Assembly (NCBI GenBank): GCA_017694735.1
Contig: JADIMN010000106.1
Coordinates: forward strand, 1 to 11,716
From: Candidatus Alectryobacillus merdavium
GTDB taxonomy: Bacteria > Bacillota_I > Bacilli_A > RFN20 > CAG-826
Length of the DNA stretch: 11,716 nt
Direction of reading: 5' to 3'
Shown: positions 5,163-11,716 of the stretch, in pieces
How positions within the stretch are numbered: position 1 is the stretch's first letter
Layout of the letters: each line of letters begins with the position of its first letter
The notes under the pieces: model-generated
Databases searched by the model: none
Told to the model about the DNA's origin: nothing
The model's input: the letters and a program-made list of their open reading frames with translations, nothing else
Position numbers and translations under genes: made by a program

Positions 5163-5537
5163 ATGGCAAAATTAACAGTTGAAGAAATTGTCGCTTCATT
5201 AAAAGAATATACTGCATTAGAATTAAACGATTTAAAGAAAGCAATCGAAGAAACTTTCGGTGTTACTGCTGCTGCTCCAGTTGCAGCTGCTCCAGTTGCT
5301 GAAGAAGAAGAAGTTAAGAAAGGACCAAGTGAAGTATCTCTTTGGATTAAGAGTGTTGGTATGAGCAAAGTCCAAGTTATTAAAGCTGTTCAAGCTATCA
5401 CAGGTGCTGGCTTAATGGATGCTAAGAAATTAGTCGATGCTGCTCCAGTAGCTATTAAAGAACATATTTCACCAACCGAAGCTGAAGAACATAAGAAAGC
5501 TTTAGTCGCAGCTGGTGCTGAAGTTGAAATTAAATAA
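5163..5537 (+). CDS. rplL: 50S ribosomal protein L7/L12
   Basis: L7/L12 is the multicopy stalk protein that recruits and activates EF-G, EF-Tu, IF2 and RF3. The 124-residue product has an N-terminal dimerisation domain (1-33, LTVEEIVASLKEYTALELNDL). An Ala/Pro-rich flexible hinge with an acidic run follows (AAAPVAAAPVAEEEE, 36-50), then a globular C-terminal domain (55-124) with KVQVIKAVQAITGAGLMDAKKLV. V70, V72, I73, K74 and K88 of the factor-binding face are kept, but the Arg usually found at E. coli position 73 is Gln, and GLGLKEAKDL reads GAGLMDAKKL. AGGAGG (5146-5151) stands 11 nt before the ATG, a slightly long gap. A 14-bp terminator hairpin follows. Confidence 0.97.
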   Translation: MAKLTVEEIVASLKEYTALELNDLKKAIEETFGVTAAAPVAAAPVAEEEEVKKGPSEVSLWIKSVGMSKVQVIKAVQAITGAGLMDAKKLVDAAPVAIKEHISPTEAEEHKKALVAAGAEVEIK

Positions 5538-5556
5538 GTTTTAAATTTAATTTTTT

Positions 5557-5597
5557 AAACCTGCTTACTAAATTTTTTATAGTAGGCAGGTTTTATC
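5557..5597 (+). terminator. Terminator or attenuator between rplL and rpoB
   Basis: AAACCTGCTTACTA (5557-5570) and TAGTAGGCAGGTTT (5580-5593) form a 14-bp stem with a single G-U pair and a 9-nt loop. The T-run after the stem is short (GGTTTTATCC), so termination may be partial. E. coli has a partial attenuator at the same place, which lowers rpoBC expression relative to the stalk genes. Confidence 0.7.
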
Positions 5598-5724
5598 CAT
5601 TTAAAGTAAGTTTATTTTTATCTTTAAATGAGACTTCTGTATGTTTATTTTTAAGGTGATTAATTTGGAAATTATTAAAAATAATATAAATATTAAGGAT
5701 ATATATAACTTTTAATTAAATTAT

Positions 5725-5804
5725 CTTTTTAAATTGTCTTAAAAAGAATCTTTTTTATGTTAAATAGGCATTTAATGTAAAAAAGATATTTACATATGTA
5801 ATGC
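5725..5804 (+). promoter_or_regulatory. Structured rpoB leader with competing hairpins
   Basis: Four complementary segments lie in order: CTTTTTAA (5725-5732), TTAAAAAG (5739-5746), CTTTTTTA (5750-5757) and TAAAAAAG (5778-5785). The neighbours 1/2, 2/3 and 3/4 can pair in alternative ways. A further arm, GCATTTAATGTAAA (5768-5781), pairs imperfectly with 5789-5804, which contains the 12-bp palindrome TTACATATGTAA (5790-5801). The last hairpin ends 5 bp before the rpoB ribosome binding site. The only promoter-like pair nearby, TTGTCT (5734-5739) and TATGTT (5756-5761) with 16 bp between, matches consensus at 4 of 6 bases in each hexamer. The base composition makes chance pairing easy; control of rpoB is a guess. 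Confidence 0.35.
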
Positions 5805-5825
5805 AAATAAGGAGTAAATAAAGTT

Positions 5826-8800
5826 ATGGAACTATATAAAAATTATGCAAGATTAAACAACGATAGAATAGATTTTAGTAAAGTCAGTGGTAAGATGCCA
5901 CTTCCTTATTTAGTTGAAATTCAAACTGACTCTTTTAAGTGGTTTATTGATCAAGGATTAAGTGAAGCTTTTAGCGAAGTTTTCCCAATTGTCTCATATG
6001 ATAAAAGAACTGTAATTGATTTTATCAGTTGCTTTTTAGAAGAGCCAAAATATTCACCACTTGAATGTAAAAGCAGAAATTTATCATATTCTAGTACTTT
6101 AAAAGCAGTTATTAGAATTAGTAAAACTGAAACTAAAGATACAAAAGAATCTACTGTTGTTATTGGTGATTTACCTATGATGACTGATAGTGGTACTTTT
6201 GTTATTAATGGTGGAGAAAAAGTTATTGTATCTCAAATTGTTAGATCTCCAGGCGCTTATTTAAGAAAGAGTAGAGATAAGTATGGAAGATTTATTTATA
6301 ATGCTGATTTAATTCCAGGTAGAGGTACTTGGCTTGAGTTTGAAAGCGATATTAAAGGTTTATTATCCGTTAGAGTTGATAGACAAAGAAAAATGCCAGT
6401 CACAGTGTTTTTAAAGGCTCTTGGTTTTACAAAATATGAAGATATTGAAGCATTATTTGGTGAGAGCAAATCTTTAAAAGATACATGGGATAAAGATACA
6501 GTAAAATGTAATACTTTAGACGCATTAAAAGAAATTTTTAACAAATTAAAACCAGGCGAACCAATTACTGAAGAAGGTTTATATGAATTTTTAAAACAAA
6601 AATTCTTTGATGATAAACGTTATGATATCGGAGCTCCTGGAAGATATAAGTTTAATAAGAAATTAGGACCTTATAATAGACTTATCGGTAGATATCTTGC
6701 TCAAAATATTGTTGATGAAAATGGTGAAATTTTATTCCCTAAAAAACATTTAATGAGCAAAGAAGATGTTTCTGTATTAAAAAAGACTAAGATTTTTGAA
6801 AATGGAGCTTATGCTCTTGATTTAGATTTAGAAACTAGACTTGATACAAATACTAGAGTTCATCAAATCAAAGTTTATAACGATGATTCATTTAAAAAAG
6901 TTTGCTATATTGTTGCAAATGATGCAAATTCAAATTTACATAGGGTAACAATTAGTGATATGGTTGCTACTTTCTCATATTTTATTAATATTATGGATGG
7001 TTTTGGTGAAACCGATGATATTGATAATTTATCAAATAGAAGAATTAGAAGAATTGGTGAACTTTTACAAACTCAATTTAGAATTGGTTTAACAAAAATG
7101 AGTAAAGCTGTAGTTCAAAAATTATCTATTTCAAATGAAGATGATTTATCTTTACAATCTTTATTAAATGTTAGACTTGTAAGTGGAAGTATTAAAGATT
7201 TCTTTAATTCTAGCCAATTATCACAATTCATGGATCAAACTAATCCTCTTGCAGAACTTACAAATAAAAGAAGAATTAGTGCTCTTGGCCCAGGAGGTTT
7301 AACTAGAGATAGAGCAAGTATTGAAGTTAGAGATGTTCACTTTACTCACTATGGTAGAATTTGTCCTATTGAAACACCAGAAGGTCAAAACATTGGTTTA
7401 ATTAATAACCTTGCTACTTATGCAAGAGTTAACAAATATGGTTTTATTGAAACTCCATATAGAAAAGTTATTCATAAAGAAATTGATGGAGTAGATCATG
7501 CTTATGTCAGTGAAGAAACTACTTATTTTTCAGCTGATCAAGAAAGAAATCATAAGATTGCTCAAGCAAACGTAAAGATTTCTAGTGAAGGAGAAATTCT
7601 TCAAGATGGAGTAGTTGCTCGTTATAATGGAGAAAACTTAATTGTTAAAACAAGTGAGGTTGAATACATTGACGTTTCTCCAAAACAAATTATTTCTGTT
7701 GCAACTGCTTGTATTCCATTCCTTGAAAATGATGATAACACTAGAGCATTAATGGGTGCTAACATGCAAAGACAAGCACTTCCTCTTTTAAATCCAGAAA
7801 CTCCACTTGTTGGTACTGGTATGGAGTATCCTGTTGCTCATGATAGTGGTCTTGCTGTTATTGCTAAAAATGATGGTGTAGTTATATATAAGGATAGTAA
7901 GAAAATTATTATTAAAAATGTAGCTGGAACACTAGATACATATATATTACAAAAATTTGAAAGATCTAATAATGGTACTTGTATTAATCAAACTCCTATT
8001 GTTGGCGTTAATCAAAGTATTAAAAAAGGTCAAATAATTGCTGATGGTCCAAGTATGGATCATGGTGATTTAGCTTTAGGTAAAAACGTTGTTGTCGCTT
8101 TTACAACTTGGGAAGGTTATAACTTTGAAGATGCTGTTATTATGTCTCAAAGACTTGTAAAAGATGATGTTTATACTTCTATTCATATTGAAAGTTATGA
8201 TTTAGAGTGTAGAGAAACAAAACTTGGACCTGAAACAATTACAAGAGATATTCCAAATACTAGTGAAAATGCTAAGAAATTCTTAGATGAAAGAGGAATC
8301 ATTACTATTGGTAGTGAAGTTAAAGAAGGCGACATTTTAGTTGGTAAAACAACTCCAAAAGGTCAAGGCGAACCTCTTCCAGAAGAAAAAATCTTTATGG
8401 CAATTTTTGGTGATAAATCAAAAGATGGCAAAGATTCAAGTCTTAGAGTTCCACATGGCGGTAATGGTATTGTTGTTGATGTTAAGTGTTTCTCTAGAAA
8501 AAATGGAGATGAACTTCCAACAAATGTTAATGAAAAAATAAGAGTTTATATTGCTCAAAGAAGAAAGATTTCCGAAGGTGATAAGATGTCTGGAAGACAC
8601 GGTAACAAAGGTGTTATTTCTAGAATTTTACCTGTTGAAGATATGCCATATCTTCCAGATGGTACACCAGTTGATATTATGCTTAATCCATGTGGTGTTC
8701 CATCCCGTATGAATATTGGACAAATTCTTGAACTTCATCTTGGACTTGCTTGTAAAAAATTAGGTATTAAGATTGCAACTCCTGTCTTTGATGGTATTTC

Positions 8801-9407
8801 AAATGATGAGATTTTCGATCTTATTAGAAAAGCTGGTTTAAGTGAAGATGGAAAGACTGTTCTTTATGATGGTAGAACCGGTGAAAGATTTGATGAAAAG
8901 ATTTCAGTCGGTGTTATGTATATGATTAAACTTGTCCACATGGTTGATGATAAACTTCACGCAAGAGCAACTGGACCATATAGTTTAGTTACTCAACAAC
9001 CTTTAGGTGGTAAAGCACAAAACGGTGGTCAAAAATTCGGTGAAATGGAAGTCTGGGCACTTGAAGCTTATGGTGCCGCTTATACACTTCAAGAAATTTT
9101 GACAATCAAATCCGATGATAGAGCAGGTAAGAGAAAGACTTATAGTGCTATTATTAAAGGAACTGCTTTCCCTAAACCAAGTATTCCAGAAGCATGTAGA
9201 GTATTTATTAAAGAATTAAAAGGTTTAGCATTAGATATCACCTTATTTGATTCAAATAATAAAGAAATTGATATGGATGTACTTGCTAAAGAGACAAGTA
9301 AAGAAGAAAGAAGTGCTGAAAAATCCATTCGTACTGCTAGAAGCATGAGTGAAGAAGAGGAAGAAAAAACTTTCACAAGCGAAGAAGCAGAAGAAATGAT
9401 TGGATAA
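5826..9407 (+). CDS. rpoB: DNA-directed RNA polymerase subunit beta
   Basis: The beta subunit forms one pincer of core RNA polymerase and half of the active site. The 1193-residue length is that of Firmicutes beta and lacks the large E. coli-type insertions. Visible landmarks are GEKVIVSQIVRSPGAY (fork/protrusion, ~129-145), the rifampicin pocket (about 463-487, SQLSQFMDQ then KRRISALGPGGL), and HYGRICPIETPEGQNIGL. The active-site KMSGRHGNKG follows with K920 and K928 (E. coli K1065, K1073), and the C-terminal AYGAAYTLQEILTIKSDD contacts beta'. N480 stands where E. coli has H526. The ~45-residue tail after LDITLFD is charged, with an EEEEE run. AAGGAG (5808-5813) precedes the ATG. rpoC follows after 21 bp. 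The gene ybxB, present before rpoB in Bacillus, is missing. Confidence 0.98.
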   Translation: MELYKNYARLNNDRIDFSKVSGKMPLPYLVEIQTDSFKWFIDQGLSEAFSEVFPIVSYDKRTVIDFISCFLEEPKYSPLECKSRNLSYSSTLKAVIRISKTETKDTKESTVVIGDLPMMTDSGTFVINGGEKVIVSQIVRSPGAYLRKSRDKYGRFIYNADLIPGRGTWLEFESDIKGLLSVRVDRQRKMPVTVFLKALGFTKYEDIEALFGESKSLKDTWDKDTVKCNTLDALKEIFNKLKPGEPITEEGLYEFLKQKFFDDKRYDIGAPGRYKFNKKLGPYNRLIGRYLAQNIVDENGEILFPKKHLMSKEDVSVLKKTKIFENGAYALDLDLETRLDTNTRVHQIKVYNDDSFKKVCYIVANDANSNLHRVTISDMVATFSYFINIMDGFGETDDIDNLSNRRIRRIGELLQTQFRIGLTKMSKAVVQKLSISNEDDLSLQSLLNVRLVSGSIKDFFNSSQLSQFMDQTNPLAELTNKRRISALGPGGLTRDRASIEVRDVHFTHYGRICPIETPEGQNIGLINNLATYARVNKYGFIETPYRKVIHKEIDGVDHAYVSEETTYFSADQERNHKIAQANVKISSEGEILQDGVVARYNGENLIVKTSEVEYIDVSPKQIISVATACIPFLENDDNTRALMGANMQRQALPLLNPETPLVGTGMEYPVAHDSGLAVIAKNDGVVIYKDSKKIIIKNVAGTLDTYILQKFERSNNGTCINQTPIVGVNQSIKKGQIIADGPSMDHGDLALGKNVVVAFTTWEGYNFEDAVIMSQRLVKDDVYTSIHIESYDLECRETKLGPETITRDIPNTSENAKKFLDERGIITIGSEVKEGDILVGKTTPKGQGEPLPEEKIFMAIFGDKSKDGKDSSLRVPHGGNGIVVDVKCFSRKNGDELPTNVNEKIRVYIAQRRKISEGDKMSGRHGNKGVISRILPVEDMPYLPDGTPVDIMLNPCGVPSRMNIGQILELHLGLACKKLGIKIATPVFDGISNDEIFDLIRKAGLSEDGKTVLYDGRTGERFDEKISVGVMYMIKLVHMVDDKLHARATGPYSLVTQQPLGGKAQNGGQKFGEMEVWALEAYGAAYTLQEILTIKSDDRAGKRKTYSAIIKGTAFPKPSIPEACRVFIKELKGLALDITLFDSNNKEIDMDVLAKETSKEERSAEKSIRTARSMSEEEEEKTFTSEEAEEMIG

Positions 9408-9428
9408 TTTTAGGGAAAGGAGAATAAT

Positions 9429-11716
9429 ATGTTTGATTCAGAACAATTAAAAGCGATTAGAATTGGCTTAGCATCAAGTGAGAAAATTTTATCATGGAGT
9501 CATGGTGAAGTTACAAAACCTGAAACTATAAATTATCGTAGTCAAAAACCAGAAATGGATGGACTTTTCTGCGAAAAAATATTTGGACCTGCCAAAGATT
9601 ATGAATGTCATTGTGGTAAATATAAAAAGGTTAAATATGAAGGCGTAGTTTGTGAAAAATGTGGTGTTGAAATTACTAAAAAAGATGTAAGAAGAGAAAG
9701 AATGGGCCACATTGAACTTGCTTCTCCTTGTTCACATATTTGGTTTTTAAAAGGTATTCCTTCAAGAATGGGACTAGTTTTAGATATCCCTCCAAAACAA
9801 CTTGAAGATATAATTTACTACAATGCTCACATCGTTTTAAACGTTGGTGAGAGTAAAGTTTTAAGATATAAACAATATATTGATGAAAAAACTGGAAGAG
9901 TTGATTTTATTCCAGCTTTAGAAGAAGTAAAAGAAATTTTAAAAGCTAGAGGAGAAGAATCTTCATATGATTACACAGTTGTTGAAGATCATATCGCTGC
10001 TTTAAAAAATGAAAGAAACCAAAGTTTTGATTACTATGGTATTTCTAATTTAATTTGTAAATATACCGGTGCAAAGATGGGTGAAGGTGCTGGTGCTATT
10101 GAACAACTTTTAAAAGAAGTTGATTTAGAAAAAGAAAGCATTGCCATTAGAAAAGAACTTAAAACTGCACCAGATCAAAGAAAGCAAAAACTTGTTAAAA
10201 GACTTGATGTTATTGATGCTTTTAGAACAAGTGGAAATAAACCTGAATGGATGATTATTAAGGTTTTGCCTGTAATTCCACCAGATTTAAGACCTATGCT
10301 ACCTCTTGATGGTGGTAGATTTGCAACAAGTGATTTAAACGATTTATATCGTAGAGTCATTACAAGAAATAACAGATTAAAAGATTTAATTGAAAATAAC
10401 TCTCCACGTGTCATTCTTACAAACGAAAAAAGAATGTTACAAGAAGCAGTTGATGCTTTAATTGATAATGGTAGAAGAAATGGTAAACCAGTTACTGGTG
10501 CCGGACAAAGACCATTAAAATCATTAAGTGGTATTTTAAAAGGAAAACAAGGTAGATTTAGACAAAACTTACTTGGTAAGAGAGTTGACTACTCTGGTCG
10601 TAGTGTTATTGCAATTGGACCAGATTTAAAAATGTATCAATGTGGTCTTCCAAGAGAAATGGCTATTAAACTTTTAAGACCATTTATCGCAAGAGAGTTA
10701 ATGGAAAATAAAACTGCTCCATCTCATGCTAGTGCAGATAAAATGATTGATAAACAAACTAAAGAGGTTTTTGATGCAGTTGAAAAAATTATCTCTTTAC
10801 ACCCAGTCTTATTAAACAGAGCTCCAACTCTTCATAGACTTGGTATTCAAGCATTCCAACCAAAGCTTGTTGATGGAAGAGCTATTAGATTACATCCACT
10901 TGTTTGTACTGGATTTAACGCTGACTTTGATGGTGACCAAATGGGTGTTCACGTTCCACTTAGCAAACAAGCTCAAGAAGAAGCAGTTCATTTAATGCTT
11001 GCTTCAAATAATATCTTATCTCCAAGAGATGGAAAACCAATTGTTACTCCTTCTCAAGATATTATTATTGGAAATTATTATTTAACTTTAGAAGCTGATA
11101 AAGCTTATTTTGAAACAAAAGCAAATAAGTTAGAAGCTGAAAAAGATTATCAAGAAGCTTCATTATATAGATCATATGCACTTGCTGAAGGTAAGGTATT
11201 TGGTAGCGTTGATGAAGTTTTACTTGCATATCAAGAAAAGAAAGTTCATTTACATAATAGAATCGCAATTTTAGGTAAAGCTTTACTTAAATCTGGATTT
11301 AGTGATGAAATGAATAATTCTTATCTTGTAACAACTGTTGGTAAAGTCATCTTTAATATGATTTTTCCAGAAGATTTCCCATATTTAAATGAACCTGGTA
11401 AAAATAATTTAGCTGGTGATGAATTAAAATTCTTTGTAAAGAAGGGAACAGATATTAAATCTTATATTTCATCACTTCCTTTAAAAGCACCATTTAAGAA
11501 AAAGGATTTAAGTTTAATTATTTCTGAAGTCTTCCATAAATATGGAACAAGTAAGACAAGTGTTGTTATTGATAAGATTAAAGATCAAGGCTTTAAGTAT
11601 TCAACTAAATCAGGTGTAACTGTTGCAATTTCTGATATTGAAGTACTTAAAGATAAACAAAAATATATTGATATTGGCGATAAGAAAGTTGCTAGTATTA
11701 CAAAACAATTCAAGAA
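9429..11716 (+). CDS. rpoC: DNA-directed RNA polymerase subunit beta' (3' end beyond window)
   Basis: The frame opens at ATG 9429 behind GGGAAAGGAG and runs without a stop through the window edge, giving 762 complete codons of an expected ~1200 or more. Beta' carries the catalytic magnesium. Seen in order: the zinc ribbon C60/C62/C75/C78 with the same spacing as E. coli C70-C88, RRERMGHIELASP, the clamp-helix region ending GNKPEWMI, LPPDLRP-like IPPDLRPMLPLDGGRFATSD, and KGKQGRFRQNLLGKRVDYSGRSVI. NRAPTLHRLGIQAF and the active-site NADFDGD follow (D499, D501, D503). Between DIIYYNAHIVL (~127) and KEVDLEKE (~230) it has roughly 45-50 residues more than E. coli by hand count. The C-terminal part, including trigger loop and jaw, is not in the window. 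Confidence 0.97.
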   Translation, partial: MFDSEQLKAIRIGLASSEKILSWSHGEVTKPETINYRSQKPEMDGLFCEKIFGPAKDYECHCGKYKKVKYEGVVCEKCGVEITKKDVRRERMGHIELASPCSHIWFLKGIPSRMGLVLDIPPKQLEDIIYYNAHIVLNVGESKVLRYKQYIDEKTGRVDFIPALEEVKEILKARGEESSYDYTVVEDHIAALKNERNQSFDYYGISNLICKYTGAKMGEGAGAIEQLLKEVDLEKESIAIRKELKTAPDQRKQKLVKRLDVIDAFRTSGNKPEWMIIKVLPVIPPDLRPMLPLDGGRFATSDLNDLYRRVITRNNRLKDLIENNSPRVILTNEKRMLQEAVDALIDNGRRNGKPVTGAGQRPLKSLSGILKGKQGRFRQNLLGKRVDYSGRSVIAIGPDLKMYQCGLPREMAIKLLRPFIARELMENKTAPSHASADKMIDKQTKEVFDAVEKIISLHPVLLNRAPTLHRLGIQAFQPKLVDGRAIRLHPLVCTGFNADFDGDQMGVHVPLSKQAQEEAVHLMLASNNILSPRDGKPIVTPSQDIIIGNYYLTLEADKAYFETKANKLEAEKDYQEASLYRSYALAEGKVFGSVDEVLLAYQEKKVHLHNRIAILGKALLKSGFSDEMNNSYLVTTVGKVIFNMIFPEDFPYLNEPGKNNLAGDELKFFVKKGTDIKSYISSLPLKAPFKKKDLSLIISEVFHKYGTSKTSVVIDKIKDQGFKYSTKSGVTVAISDIEVLKDKQKYIDIGDKKVASITKQFK

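Noticed and set aside
5656..5715. Tiny open frame (GTG 5656 or TTG 5665, ending TAA 5713-5715) in the rplL-rpoB spacer, preceded by AAGGTGAT for the TTG.
   Set aside because: Only 16-19 codons of Asn/Ile/Lys, as expected by chance in this composition; no regulatory codon run and no family resemblance.
8341..8541. 66-codon + strand frame inside rpoB.
   Set aside because: Out-of-frame reading of strongly conserved rpoB sequence with no independent signals.

Overview
The window is a stretch of low-GC bacterial chromosome (strongly A+T-rich, AGA-dominated arginine codons). It holds the conserved transcription/translation block rlmB - sigma factor - rpmG - secE - nusG - rplK - rplA - rplJ - rplL - rpoB - rpoC, all on the + strand. 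This order is the Firmicutes (Bacillus-type) arrangement. Several protein details point to the Mollicutes or a close, reduced relative. L11 lacks a four-residue segment in its proline-rich helix, RpoB has Asn at the rifampicin-site position equivalent to E. coli 526, and every complete gene ends in TAA. Tryptophan is always TGG and no gene needs TGA read through, so UGA reassignment as in Mycoplasmatales is not indicated. An Acholeplasma-like or uncultured Mollicutes/Bacilli lineage fits best; this placement is inference.

Layout. 1-628: 3' part of an MgtC/SapB-family membrane protein. 693-1418: SpoU-family rRNA 2'-O-methyltransferase RlmB. About 1418-2047: a divergent sigma-70 family protein at the exact position of sigH, whose reading frame runs upstream of its first ATG without any standard start codon. 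2124-3194: a strong sigma-A-type promoter, then rpmG (48 codons), secE and nusG. 3252-3383: a terminator hairpin overlapping a second promoter, then a hairpin that resembles the L1 site of 23S rRNA. 3384-4492: rplK and rplA. 4510-4596: an L10-type leader RNA. 4625-5537: rplJ and rplL. 5538-5825: a GC-containing terminator or attenuator and a leader with competing hairpins. 5826-9407: rpoB. 9429 to the end: rpoC, cut by the window edge after 762 codons and after the catalytic NADFDGD motif.

Together the genes supply ribosomal stalk proteins (L11, L1, L10, L7/L12), L33, the translocon subunit SecE, the elongation factor NusG, and the beta and beta' subunits of RNA polymerase. Three RNA or DNA control points can be seen between them: the L1-site mimic before rplK, the L10 leader before rplJ, and the terminator plus structured leader between rplL and rpoB. 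No mobile elements, tRNAs, rRNAs or CRISPR arrays were seen. I did not find a wholly new system. The most unusual items are the sigma factor without a normal start and the compact promoter/hairpin arrangements.
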